Shown here in pieces: positions 8,405-16,729 of a DNA stretch of 64,000 nt. The DNA lies in contig NZ_JAERRF010000001.1 in NCBI RefSeq assembly GCF_016741875.1, positions 124,001-188,000 on the forward strand, written 5' to 3'. Positions within the stretch are counted from its first letter, which is position 1; each line of letters begins with the position of its first letter. This DNA comes from Streptomyces coffeae. GTDB taxonomy: Bacteria > Actinomycetota > Actinomycetes > Streptomycetales > Streptomycetaceae. The notes under the pieces are model-generated. The model was given only the letters and a program-made list of their open reading frames with translations. It was not told the DNA's origin and did no database searches. Position numbers and translations under genes: made by a program.

Positions 8405-8561
8405 AGGACACTCCAGGACGCATGGTACATCTACGGCACTCTCGGCCCGTCGGCGAGCCGTCCCGCGGCCCTTGCGTGACCGCTTTCCCGAACGTGGGCC
8501 CCGCCCCCTGCCGGCCGGTGCGACCCCGGCCCACGTTCTCGTTCGGGTGTCGTTCCCGTCC

Positions 8562-10004
8562 CTAGTGCCCCTGGCCCTGGCCGGACGACATATTGATGCT
8601 GGCCTTCGCCACGCCGCCGCTCTTCTGGCCGATGAGCTGGAAGGACACACCGTTCTCGTCCGCCGCGGTGATCTTGTACGAGCCCACCGCCGACGCCTTG
8701 CCCCGGCTGTCGACCTGGAAGGTCCCGATCTTCCGCTGGCTGTTGGCGGCCGAGCCGGCGTAGGCGTTGACCGTCTCGCCCGGGGCGAAGCCGGCGACGT
8801 AGAAGCTGAGCGTGGTGCCCGCCCTGCCGCCGAAGGCGCTGGGCTCGGCGGACGGGGTGTACGGCAGCACCGTGAAGCCCGAGCGGACCACGGCCCGGCT
8901 CTGGTCGCCGATCGCCATCAGCGTCTGCCGTCCCTTGAGGCCGTACGGAACGTTGAACGCCACATCGCGGATCTGCCCCATCTCGTTCGCCTGGGCGGTG
9001 AAGGCGGGGAGGCCGCCGGTGGAGTTGATGTAGACCAGCACCCGCTCGCCGGGCGCGAACTTCTTGGCGGACAGCGTCAGCCGCTGACCGGCCTTGAGCG
9101 CGTAGGGCGAGGACTTGATCGTGGGGTACATCGCCAGCATCTGGAACGGCGCGGTGGCCGTGGTCTTGCTGCGCTTGCCCACCAGGACCAGGGTGCTGGA
9201 GCCGGTCGGGGCGACGCCCACCTTGATGTCCGCGCGGCCCACACCGCCGCCGCTGTCGGTGTGCAGTGTGGTCACGGGGGTGCCGGTGGTCCGTCCCCAG
9301 AACACGTCGATCGCCTCACCGGGGCGGAAGCCATGGGCGCTGACCGACACCACATCGCCCGGCCGCCCGACCATCTTGTTGATCCTGGCGGTGCCGACCG
9401 CGCCACCGGTGACCACCTGGGCCTCGGCGGCCTTGGTGCTGCCGCGCTGCTGGGCGACGAGGGTGGTGGGCCGGTTGCCGGCGGACTCGGGCAGGGTGAA
9501 CCGGGCGTAGATCGAGCCGTAGCGGTCCGTCTTGACACTGCCGATGGGACGGCCCTTGGTGGCCGACTTCCGGGCCTTGAGCAGGATGTCCACCGTGGCC
9601 TTCTTGTCGAAGCCACCGCCCTCGACCGCGGCCTTGCTGCCCGGTGTCACCAGGCCCGGGTTGATCACGATGATCGGGCCGGAGGACTGCGGGATGCGCT
9701 GGTTGCCCAGCCGGATGGTCTTGGGCGGCTTCGGCGGCCGCACCTCCTGCTCGGACCGCTCCTTCTTCGCGGAGCCGCCCCCGCCGTTGCCGGTGGTGTT
9801 CAGGGCGCCTCCGAAGCCGCCGCGCGCGATGACCTGGACGAGCGATCCGACGATCGCGAAGACCACGAGCGCGAGCAGGACCGTCTTCCAGGTGATCTTC
9901 TTCTTGTTCCTGTCGCTGTTCCGGTCCGGGATGTCTCCCTCGTTCTCGGGAACATCCCTGTCCTCGTCCTCCGGAACATCCCAGTCGTCGTCGTACTCAG
10001 GCAT
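8562..10004 (-). CDS. Membrane-anchored surface protein with repeated beta-rich domains
   Basis: A 480-residue protein. A very acidic cytoplasmic N-terminus (PEYDDDWDVPEDEDRD) precedes one membrane helix at about 40-62 (TVLLALVVFAIVGSLVQVIA) and a long extracellular part. That part is built of repeats of about 90-100 residues with a recurring FAPGE/FRPGE core: HGFRPGEAIDVFWG, KKFAPGERVLVYIN and AGFAPGETVNAYAG. This is like the Ig-like wall domains seen in other actinobacterial surface proteins. There are no catalytic motifs. The start at 10004 has GGAGGTGA 5 bases upstream. It directly follows the GT39 gene (24 bp), so it may bind or display the glycan made by that cluster. Confidence 0.8.
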   Translation of the reverse strand: MPEYDDDWDVPEDEDRDVPENEGDIPDRNSDRNKKKITWKTVLLALVVFAIVGSLVQVIARGGFGGALNTTGNGGGGSAKKERSEQEVRPPKPPKTIRLGNQRIPQSSGPIIVINPGLVTPGSKAAVEGGGFDKKATVDILLKARKSATKGRPIGSVKTDRYGSIYARFTLPESAGNRPTTLVAQQRGSTKAAEAQVVTGGAVGTARINKMVGRPGDVVSVSAHGFRPGEAIDVFWGRTTGTPVTTLHTDSGGGVGRADIKVGVAPTGSSTLVLVGKRSKTTATAPFQMLAMYPTIKSSPYALKAGQRLTLSAKKFAPGERVLVYINSTGGLPAFTAQANEMGQIRDVAFNVPYGLKGRQTLMAIGDQSRAVVRSGFTVLPYTPSAEPSAFGGRAGTTLSFYVAGFAPGETVNAYAGSAANSQRKIGTFQVDSRGKASAVGSYKITAADENGVSFQLIGQKSGGVAKASINMSSGQGQGH

Positions 10005-10028
10005 GGCCTTCACCTCCTCTTCCCATGG

Positions 10029-11708
10029 CTATTGCACACGGTAGATTTCCAGCTTGATATTGCCCTGGGTGTCCGACCAGACCCGGTCGGAATTCCGCAG
10101 CGCTTGCAGTATCCAGTTCTCCCGGCCGTCCGAGTTGTTTGCCGCAATGGACTTGCGCATCTTGTTCGACATGATGATGTAGTCGATGTTCTGCCATTTC
10201 TTCTTGAAGAGCTTGTCCCGTAGATCGGGGTCCGAGGAAGCATTCCAGTGGGAATGCGCATACGGATAGAACGGACGTACGTCATGCAATTCGCCCCAGA
10301 GGTCGTCGTCCATGACGATGCGCGCGTTGGACGGTACGTTCTTGCGTATCCAGGCGATCTGCGCATGCTGCATCCCGGTCAAATTCAGCTTGGTCTGGTA
10401 CTGGTCCGCGATCTGTGTGACGCCCTCGGTGTTGGTCGTCATGAGATATCCGGTGGAGGGTGCCGACAGCAGAATGACGGCCACCATCGCCGGCAAGATG
10501 ACCCGCACCGTGGAATGCGCCCGCTGAAGCAGCCGACTGGAATAGGAAGCCTTCAGCATCCGGTCCACGACCATGCCGATGTTCATGGCGAACATGGGGA
10601 TCAGCGGGGTGATGTAGAAGTCCAGCACGACACTGCCGCGCAGCAGGTAGAAGCTGTAGCCGAAGGCCAGCGTCCCGGCGATCAGGAACCCCAGATTGCG
10701 CTTCCGGTCCCGCAGTCCCCAGAACAGGCAGATCACCATGGCGATGAACCCGGCCACCAGCAGCAGTCCGTCCCGCGGCAGCCAGCTGGTGTGCAGCAGA
10801 CCGTTGTGGCTGAGCAGGGTGCCCTGGTTGCGGTTGAGCTGCCACCACAGGGTGTAGAGCAGCGAGACGTGGTCCGCGGGCGGGTTGTTCAGATCGAAGT
10901 CGAGACTGCTCGGCATGAGCTCGTTCTTGAGCAGCGCGTAGGTCACATAGGCGCCGATCGGGGCCGCCGCGGCGAACGGCCACAGGCTGCCGGTGAACCG
11001 TTGGCTGGGCGATCCCTTGACCCGCCGGTAGAGCAGATACATGAAGCTGGGCGCAAAGAAGATCGCGTTTTCCTTGGTGATCAGCGCGATCCCCAGGGCC
11101 AGCCCGCCGCCGAACACCGATCTGATGGTGGTCTCCCGGCGCAGCAGCATGAACAGGCTCAGCAGCAGCCAGAACATCATGAGGTTGTCCAGCAGGACCT
11201 GGCGCTGGAAGTAGACCGCGATCGGCGAGACGTTGAAGAAGAACGTGGTCACGGTCGCGGCCAGCACACTGCCGGACAGCCGCCGGGTGACCTCGAAGAG
11301 CAGATACACGCTCGCGAGATGCACCAGCAGCATCAGAAAGCGACCGGTGTTGATCGCGTTCCCGAAGGTCTCGAACTGGTTCGGCAGCGGGAAGACCCAC
11401 CCGGCCAGCGTGATCCAGCCCATCGGGGCGTGGTCGTAGTCATAGGTGTACGGGGACAGGCTGGTCTCCCGCACCAGCGACCACGCCCGCTGCATGTAGA
11501 TGCCCTCGTCGGTGAGGTACAGCGGATAGCGGAACAGGTGGTAGCCGTGGGTGAGGGCTCCGGTGAGCAGGGCGAAGACCAGGGCGGCCTTGCCCTTGCC
11601 ACCCAGTGGGGGGAACCAGCCGCGCTCCACGGAGAAGCGGGGGCGGCGGCGCCGCGCGGGGCGCCGGGGAGCGTCGACCGGCTCCGGGGGCCTGGTGTTA
11701 TCCGACAC
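10029..11708 (-). CDS. GT39/PMT-like integral membrane glycosyltransferase
   Basis: A 559-residue polytopic protein with about 10-11 hydrophobic helices from residue 45 to 410 and a soluble C-terminal domain. After the first helix it has YLTDEGIYMQRAWSL. The acidic residues in this first loop are the catalytic feature of the GT-C class (GT39/ArnT-like), which uses lipid-linked sugars on the outer face of the membrane. YFQRQVLLDNLMMFW later matches the second conserved loop. It begins at GTG 11708 and overlaps the GT2 gene by 11 bases. The expected reaction is transfer of a sugar from polyprenyl phosphate to a glycan, lipid or protein. The acceptor is unknown. Confidence 0.88.
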   Translation of the reverse strand: MSDNTRPPEPVDAPRRPARRRRPRFSVERGWFPPLGGKGKAALVFALLTGALTHGYHLFRYPLYLTDEGIYMQRAWSLVRETSLSPYTYDYDHAPMGWITLAGWVFPLPNQFETFGNAINTGRFLMLLVHLASVYLLFEVTRRLSGSVLAATVTTFFFNVSPIAVYFQRQVLLDNLMMFWLLLSLFMLLRRETTIRSVFGGGLALGIALITKENAIFFAPSFMYLLYRRVKGSPSQRFTGSLWPFAAAAPIGAYVTYALLKNELMPSSLDFDLNNPPADHVSLLYTLWWQLNRNQGTLLSHNGLLHTSWLPRDGLLLVAGFIAMVICLFWGLRDRKRNLGFLIAGTLAFGYSFYLLRGSVVLDFYITPLIPMFAMNIGMVVDRMLKASYSSRLLQRAHSTVRVILPAMVAVILLSAPSTGYLMTTNTEGVTQIADQYQTKLNLTGMQHAQIAWIRKNVPSNARIVMDDDLWGELHDVRPFYPYAHSHWNASSDPDLRDKLFKKKWQNIDYIIMSNKMRKSIAANNSDGRENWILQALRNSDRVWSDTQGNIKLEIYRVQ

Positions 11709-12993
11709 GCGACTCCGCCTCCTCGGTCGTCGCCCGGTGGGCGCCCACGTGCTGCGTCTTCTCCCAGTCGTGGCGGCCGATCAGCTGCCGCCGCATGGCG
11801 CGCAGCGCGGCGTAGGCCAGCACCATCTGGAAGGGGAACCAGGCGATGGCCATCCGTACGACCGTCTTCGGCGAGGCCTCGAGACCGTGCGCGCCGGTGA
11901 ACTCGTAGAGACCGACCACCTGGACCAGGAAGTGCGCGGCCAGCAGCAGCACGGGCAGATACGAGAACAGCGCGATCAGGACCGGCACTTTGAGGATCAG
12001 GATCATCCCCAGCGACAGCGGCAGATACAGACCCAGCAGCGCCTGTCCGCGGGGGAAGGCCAGGACATAGAAGGCGAGCCAGCGCTGTTTGCGCGTGGGC
12101 ATCTCCTTCCAGGTGCCCTTCTTCAGGGTCTGCATGAAGCCCTGGCTCCAGCGGGTGCGCTGCCGGATGAAGTGGCCGAGGGTCGGCGGGGTCTCCTCCT
12201 TCGTCACATACCGGTCGTCGTAGACCACGCGCACCTTCTCGCCCATGGCGGAGATCCGCAGCCCCATGTCGGCGTCCTCGGTGAGGTTGCGGTCGTCCCA
12301 GCCGCCGAGCCGCATCAGCAGCTCACGGGCGAAGAAGACGGTGTTGCCGCCGAGCGGGATGGAGCCGTAGTGGGCGTGGTAGTGCAGCCGGCTCTTGAAC
12401 CAGAAGAAGTACTCCAGGACGTTCAGCGTCGAGTACCAGTTGGACTGGTAGTTCATGAGCTGGACTCCGGCCTGGACCACCCTGACCTGCTCCTGGACCA
12501 TCACCGTGTTGACCAGGCTGAAGATCTTCGGGTGGATGTCGTCCTCCGCGTCGAAGATCGTCACCACGTCCTTCGTGGTGTGCGGAAGGGCCGCGTTGAG
12601 TCCGTGCGGCTTGTTGATCGGCTTGTCGCCGAAGACCACGACGCGCACGTTGTGCAGCCCTTCGCGGTTCAGCTCGTCGATCTTCTCTTCCGCCTTTTTC
12701 ACCGTGCCGGTGTCGTCCTGTGAACAGATCACGAAGACCTCCAGCAGGTCGGGCGGATAGTCGGCCCGCACCACGCGCTCGATGGTGCTCTGGATGACGT
12801 CCTCCTCATGGCGGGCGGGCAGCAGGACGCTGAAGGAGAGATGGGGCGGCAGAAACGACTCCGGCGCCCTGGCCTTCCGTTCGGCGTCCGACCGGTCCCA
12901 GGTGTAGAGCATGAGATAGAGGACATGGGTCGACTGCACGGTGAGCAGGATGGATACCGACACCAGCACGAAATAGATGGCCGCGACAATCAT
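11698..12993 (-). CDS. Processive GT2 glycosyltransferase (cellulose/hyaluronan-synthase-like)
   Basis: A 431-residue membrane glycosyltransferase. An N-terminal helix (MIVAAIYFVLVSVSILLTV) is followed by the GT-A catalytic domain. It has the D,D,D,QxxRW pattern of processive beta-glycan synthases: SVLLPARHEED, FDAEDD, TEDADMG and QRTRWSQG. Three or four C-terminal helices (about 325-410) form the translocation channel. The start ATG 12993 overlaps the GtrA stop (ATGA) and has GGAGG upstream. Cellulose, chitin or another beta-glycan could be the product. The nearby GH6 and GH5 genes favour a beta-1,4-glucan, but that is inference. It is shorter than BcsA and lacks a PilZ domain. Confidence 0.9.
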   Translation of the reverse strand: MIVAAIYFVLVSVSILLTVQSTHVLYLMLYTWDRSDAERKARAPESFLPPHLSFSVLLPARHEEDVIQSTIERVVRADYPPDLLEVFVICSQDDTGTVKKAEEKIDELNREGLHNVRVVVFGDKPINKPHGLNAALPHTTKDVVTIFDAEDDIHPKIFSLVNTVMVQEQVRVVQAGVQLMNYQSNWYSTLNVLEYFFWFKSRLHYHAHYGSIPLGGNTVFFARELLMRLGGWDDRNLTEDADMGLRISAMGEKVRVVYDDRYVTKEETPPTLGHFIRQRTRWSQGFMQTLKKGTWKEMPTRKQRWLAFYVLAFPRGQALLGLYLPLSLGMILILKVPVLIALFSYLPVLLLAAHFLVQVVGLYEFTGAHGLEASPKTVVRMAIAWFPFQMVLAYAALRAMRRQLIGRHDWEKTQHVGAHRATTEEAESRVG

Positions 12994-13490
12994 CGGCTTC
13001 GCCTCCCCCAGACCCAGCCCGTACTGGTGGCGAAATTGACCGCGAACGCAGCTCCGATACCGAAGCAATTCGCCAGCAGCAGATGCATTCCCGCGCGGAC
13101 CAGCGACCAGACGATGAGCACGTTGACCGCAAGTCCGCCCAGTACGGATACATTGAATTTGACGAATCGTCCGGCGGACCGGGCGCGGGCCGCGAAGGTC
13201 CACCGGTCGTTCAGCACATAGTTGTGGACCACCGCGAGCTCCACCGCGATCGACGACGCCGCCAGCAGCGGAATTCCGATCCAGTGATAGAGCACATAGA
13301 GGACCGCGGTGTTCACCAGGACGCCGCCCCCGCCGACGACCGCGAAGCGCACGGCGAGACCGGACAGGCCCACCGGCGGATTCCGCACCGAGAGGGTTCG
13401 CGAGAACATTCCGGTCCACCTCCGGACGGTGACCTCCGCCCGTTCGCCCGGCTCGCCGGTGCGCTCGCTGAACGTTCGGAAACGCTGCAT
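12990..13490 (-). CDS. GtrA family membrane protein (putative polyprenyl-linked sugar flippase)
   Basis: A 166-residue protein with four membrane helices (AVRFAVVGGGGVLVNTAVLY, IPLLAASSIAVELAVVHNYV, FNVSVLGGLAVNVLIVWSLV, LLANCFGIGAAFAVNFATS). It has the GtrA hallmark HNYVLNDRWTFA between helices 2 and 3. GtrA proteins are thought to flip undecaprenyl-phosphate sugars so that GT-C transferases can use them outside, which matches the GT39 enzyme two genes on. The start at 13490 has GGGAG 6 bases upstream; the 33-residue upstream extension lacks a ribosome site. It is the first gene of the glycan cluster and overlaps GT2 by 4 bases. Confidence 0.88.
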   Translation of the reverse strand: MQRFRTFSERTGEPGERAEVTVRRWTGMFSRTLSVRNPPVGLSGLAVRFAVVGGGGVLVNTAVLYVLYHWIGIPLLAASSIAVELAVVHNYVLNDRWTFAARARSAGRFVKFNVSVLGGLAVNVLIVWSLVRAGMHLLLANCFGIGAAFAVNFATSTGWVWGRRSR

Positions 13491-13760
13491 CGCGACTCCC
13501 TCGACAGGAGGCTCTTTCGGCCAGTGAGTCCCAGAGTGCGTCACCCGAAAAGGAGGTAGTACCCGCGGTCGGGGGAGCGGTTGGTACACCTTCGGCGGAC
13601 CTCTCTTCTCCCCCGTATTGGGGAGAGCGGGGACCGCGCCTCCCGGGGCGGTCCCCCAAAGAAGGGACCTGCTCTTCCCTCTCTCGCGGGTGTCAGTACC
13701 CCCGGGGGATGCCCAAGATGAAATGGGCCCGACGGCCTTGCATCCCGTGCGAGGAGAGTA

Positions 13761-13790
13761 GGTGACGTAATGTCAGGTCACGTGATGTCA
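13761..13790 (+). repeat. 15-bp tandem duplication covering the start codon of the subtilase-like gene
   Basis: Two adjacent 15-bp units (13761-13775 and 13776-13790) match at 13 of 15 positions. Each ends in ATGTCA, giving two in-frame ATG codons 15 bases apart (13770 and 13785). Either may be used. Confidence 0.7.
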
Positions 13791-14945
13791 CGCCATCGAT
13801 TCGCCGGCCGGGCCGGAGCGGTCATCGTGCTGATGACCCTCGCTATGGCCACGCCGGCCGCGGCAAGTGAATCCGATTCCGGAGGTCTCCAGAATTCCGA
13901 ATGGGCGCTGACCGCCCTCAAGGCCGAGCGCGCCTGGAAATTCAGCAAGGGTGCCGGAGTGACTGTCGCAGTCATCGGCACCGGTGTCGACGCGAAACAC
14001 CCTGATCTGCGCGGGCGCATCGTGCGCGGAAAGGACTTCACGGGTGGTACCGGCGGCTCCGGCAACCGCGACGAGGGCCGGGCGGCGGAACAGAGCACCC
14101 ATGCCGCCGGAATCATCGTCGGCACCGGCCGCAACTACCACGGGGACGGGGTGTCCGGCCTCGCACCCGAGGCACAGGTCATGCCCCTGGGTGTCTACCG
14201 CGATGGAAAACCCCAGGCCGACGCCACCGCGAAGGCCATCCGGCACGCCGCGAGCCACGGTGTGCGGGTCATCGACGTGGCCGTCTCGTTCAAGCGCCCG
14301 ACCCCCGGCCTGCGGTCCGCGGTGAAGTACGCCATCGCCCAGGACGCCGTGGTGGTGGCCGGTGCGGGCGACAACGGCAAGGAGGGCAACCGCCCCAGCT
14401 ACCCGGCCGCGCTGCCCGGTGTGGTCGCCGTGGTGGCCACCGACAAGAAGGGCGCGGTGTGGACCTCCTCCCACCGCGGCGGGAAGCTCACGCTGGCCGC
14501 GCCCGGTGTCGGCATCCTGACCACGGCCCGTAACAACAACTACTGGACCGGTGACGGCACCGGGTACGCCGCCCCCTGGGTCGCGGCCGGAGCCGCCCTG
14601 CTGCGCTCGGAGCACCCCCGCTGGAACTCCCGCCAGGTGGTCCAGAAGCTGATCGACACCGCCGACCGCAAGGGATCGACGGGCCACGATCCGGCCCATG
14701 GCTTCGGGCGGATCGCCCCGGCCAAGGCGTTGGCGGACCGGGCCGCGCCGCCCGCCTCCACCGATCTCTCCGCCGCCGGGCACCGTCCGCGGACCAAGCC
14801 CGCCTCCGCCGAGGAACCGACGGGAGATGAATCCGCCCTGGTCACGATAGGGGTGGTGGCCGGAGTGCTGGTGGTGCTCGCGGTCCTGGCGGTGGTGCTG
14901 ATCAGCCGCCGCAGGCCCCCGCACAACAACTCCCGCAACGGCTGA
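13770..14945 (+). CDS. Membrane-anchored subtilisin-fold pseudoprotease (mycosin-like)
   Basis: A 391-residue protein with the layout of mycosins of type VII secretion: signal peptide (about 1-33, ending TPAAASE), S8 fold (about 45-320), Ala/Pro linker and C-terminal helix (360-378) with an Arg anchor. The active site is altered. The Asp of the VAVIDTGV motif is G70 (VAVIGTGV). The Ser of GTSMAAP is G265 (GTGYAAP). The oxyanion Asn of AAGN is D201. Only His (H111, QSTHAAG) remains. None of these changes is a single-base error of the usual codons, so it is a real pseudoenzyme, probably binding rather than cutting. It is divergent from the glycan cluster and 15 bp before the GH6 gene. No ESX genes are nearby. 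Confidence 0.88.
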   Translation: MSGHVMSRHRFAGRAGAVIVLMTLAMATPAAASESDSGGLQNSEWALTALKAERAWKFSKGAGVTVAVIGTGVDAKHPDLRGRIVRGKDFTGGTGGSGNRDEGRAAEQSTHAAGIIVGTGRNYHGDGVSGLAPEAQVMPLGVYRDGKPQADATAKAIRHAASHGVRVIDVAVSFKRPTPGLRSAVKYAIAQDAVVVAGAGDNGKEGNRPSYPAALPGVVAVVATDKKGAVWTSSHRGGKLTLAAPGVGILTTARNNNYWTGDGTGYAAPWVAAGAALLRSEHPRWNSRQVVQKLIDTADRKGSTGHDPAHGFGRIAPAKALADRAAPPASTDLSAAGHRPRTKPASAEEPTGDESALVTIGVVAGVLVVLAVLAVVLISRRRPPHNNSRNG

Positions 14946-14960
14946 CCGGCGGGCCGAGCG

Positions 14961-16037
14961 ATGCCCGTGACGCTACGCGGCCGGGCCGGAGGAGACCGCC
15001 CGGCGACGCGTCGCCGCACCACCCGGTGGACGGTCCGGAGCATGGTGCAGCTCGCCGTGATGGTGCTGGTGGTGGAGGCGGCCATGGCCGCGGCCATCAT
15101 GCAGTCGCTGCTCACGCCCCGGTCCGCCCCCGACTGGCCGCCCCAGCGGTCACTCCCGGTGGCCAAACCCTTCTTCCCGGCGACGGCCCGCTTCTACACC
15201 GACCCGCACAACCCGGCCGCCGAGTGGGTGCGCGACCATCCGCGCGACCGGCGGGCGGCGGCGATCCGCAGAGACATAGCCGCCCAGCCACAGGCCGCCT
15301 GGTTCACCGAGACCAATGAGTCGCTGGTCGAGGAGCGGGTCCACGGTCTGGTCCAGCGGGCCGCGGCCGAGCGGCGGCTGCCGGTCCTCGTCCCCTACTC
15401 CATCCCTCTGCGCGACTGCGAGGAGCTGAGCTCCGGCGGTATCGGGGACGTGGCGGCGTACCAGCGCTGGATGGACGCCTTCACCAGAGGGATCGGCGAC
15501 GCCCCCGCCCTGGTGATCCTCGAACCGGACGCGCTCGCGCACCTGGGCTGCCTCAAGCGGCGGCAGCGCGCGGAGCGGTTCGAGGCGCTGTCCTACGCGG
15601 GCAGCGTGCTCCAGCGGCGGGCCCCGCGGGCCCGGGTCTACTACGACGCCGGGAACTCCGGCTGGCAGCCCGCCCGCACCATGGCCGAGCGGCTGCGGGA
15701 CGCCGGTGCCGACCGGTACGGGGACGGCATAGCCCTCAACGTCTCCAACTTCAACGAAACCCGTGACGAGGTGCGCTACGGCCGGTCCGTCATCCGGGAC
15801 CTGGGCCGTCCCCGGCTGGGGATGGTGGTCGACACCAGCCGCAACGGGGCCGGACCCACCCGGCAGCACCGCTTCTGCGACCCTCCGGGCCGCAAGCTGG
15901 GCGCCGCGCCCACCACCGCCACGGGACTGTCCGGGGTCGACGCCTTCCTCTGGGTGAAGCATCCGGGGCAGGCGGACGGCTGTGTCGCAGGCGCGGGGAA
16001 CTTCGTCCCCGGCTATGCGTACCGCTTGACCGGTTAA
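14961..16037 (+). CDS. Membrane-anchored glycoside hydrolase family 6 (cellulase-like)
   Basis: A 358-residue protein. A basic N-terminus and one uncleaved-looking helix (about 28-50, MVQLAVMVLVVEAAMAAAIM) place the catalytic domain outside the cell. GH6 motifs are present: LVPYSIPLRDC (the Asp is the pKa-modulating residue; family consensus has YN where YS is found), LEPDAL (Asp is the likely acid catalyst), NVSNFNET and DTSRNG. GH6 enzymes are inverting beta-1,4-glucanases. There is no carbohydrate-binding module, unlike secreted cellulases, so trimming of a self-made glycan is more likely than biomass breakdown. The gene follows the subtilase-like gene by 15 bp, probably as an operon, and ends at a U-tailed terminator. 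Confidence 0.9.
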   Translation: MPVTLRGRAGGDRPATRRRTTRWTVRSMVQLAVMVLVVEAAMAAAIMQSLLTPRSAPDWPPQRSLPVAKPFFPATARFYTDPHNPAAEWVRDHPRDRRAAAIRRDIAAQPQAAWFTETNESLVEERVHGLVQRAAAERRLPVLVPYSIPLRDCEELSSGGIGDVAAYQRWMDAFTRGIGDAPALVILEPDALAHLGCLKRRQRAERFEALSYAGSVLQRRAPRARVYYDAGNSGWQPARTMAERLRDAGADRYGDGIALNVSNFNETRDEVRYGRSVIRDLGRPRLGMVVDTSRNGAGPTRQHRFCDPPGRKLGAAPTTATGLSGVDAFLWVKHPGQADGCVAGAGNFVPGYAYRLTG

Positions 16038-16060
16038 CCCGTCGCTGACCTGCGACAACA

Positions 16061-16090
16061 AGCCCGGCCGGAGCACCGGCCGGGCTTTTT
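16061..16090 (+). terminator. Rho-independent terminator after the GH6 gene
   Basis: An 11-bp perfect stem (16061-16071 / 16076-16086) with a 4-base loop is followed by a run of T. Confidence 0.9.
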
Positions 16091-16210
16091 CACGCCCTTC
16101 TCCCGGGGCTCTCCCGGACCTCTCCAGGGCTCCTCCACACCGCCCCTCGGGCCCCTCCCCGGCCCCCGTGCGCCCTGAACCACCCCCACAAATCGGACAT
16201 AACTCATACG

Positions 16211-16261
16211 AAACGGCCGAATTCCTCTACCTCAACTGAGGTAGGCGGAATTCGGCCGTTT
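16211..16261. promoter_or_regulatory. Long near-perfect hairpin upstream of the receiver-GH5 operon
   Basis: The segments 16211-16234 and 16237-16261 are complementary over about 24 pairs with one mismatch/bulge and a 2-base loop. The arms are AT-richer than the surroundings (GAATTC, CTACCTCA). It lies 120 bp before the receiver gene and 120 bp beyond the GH6 terminator. It may be a second terminator that insulates the operon, a leader attenuator, or a large palindromic operator. It is not followed by a T-run. Confidence 0.7.
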
Positions 16262-16381
16262 GGCGTGCCCTGAATTCCTGCAATTGAAGTAGCCAAATTT
16301 CGATCGTGCGTACGGTGATTCGACCCTGGTTCATTCCCTAATGTCGTGGAGCGAAAGGACAAAACCGAAGGAGCTCCATCG

Positions 16382-16729
16382 ATGCACAGAGTTCTCGTTG
16401 TGGAGCACCACGCTCTCATGCTGAGTGCTCTCGCGGACCTCGTAGTCGAGGAGCCCGGACTGGAGCTATCCGGAATAGCTGGGTCGGCCCGTGAAGCAAT
16501 TTCTCTGGCCCGACACATGCAGCCGGATGTGGTGCTGATCGACGTGGACGAGCCGAGTTGGCAAACACAACGGCTGGACCGCCTGATCGGCGAACTCCTT
16601 CCGAGCGCTCGGATTGTCCGGCTGACCGCCGTCTCCGACCCGCAAATGGAATGTCTGGAATCTCCGACAACAGTAACCAGCATCCTCAAGACCGCAGTAC
16701 CCGAATTCCTCAGGAGCATCAGCGAATGA
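16382..16729 (+). CDS. Stand-alone receiver-domain protein with altered acidic pocket
   Basis: A 115-residue protein consisting of one CheY-like fold without an output domain: HRVLVVEHHALMLSALADLV, phospho-site candidate D54 (VVLIDVDEP), Thr in VRLTAV and Lys in SILKTAV. The usual two acidic metal-binding residues are E8-H9, and the segment after D54 departs from the (L/M)PxxDG loop, so phosphorylation may be weak or absent. The start at 16382 has AAGGAG 9 bases upstream. Its stop overlaps the GH5 start (ATGA), so it is translated together with a secreted cellulase. That is unusual and suggests it controls this operon or the nearby kinases. Confidence 0.8.
   Translation: MHRVLVVEHHALMLSALADLVVEEPGLELSGIAGSAREAISLARHMQPDVVLIDVDEPSWQTQRLDRLIGELLPSARIVRLTAVSDPQMECLESPTTVTSILKTAVPEFLRSISE

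Larger units (their letters stand above)
16038..16381 (+). other. Intergenic region between the GH6 and receiver/GH5 genes
   Basis: 344 bp without a gene. It holds the GH6 terminator (16061-16090), a C-rich stretch (16100-16190), the long hairpin (16211-16261), and then an AT-richer segment to 16366 likely to contain the promoter of the next operon. An AAGGAG ribosome site precedes ATG 16382. No clear sigma-70 -35/-10 pair could be fixed. Confidence 0.6.

Noticed and set aside
13770..14945. Functional mycosin of a type VII secretion system
   Set aside because: Catalytic residues are replaced and no EccB, EccC, EccD or WXG100 gene is present in the window.
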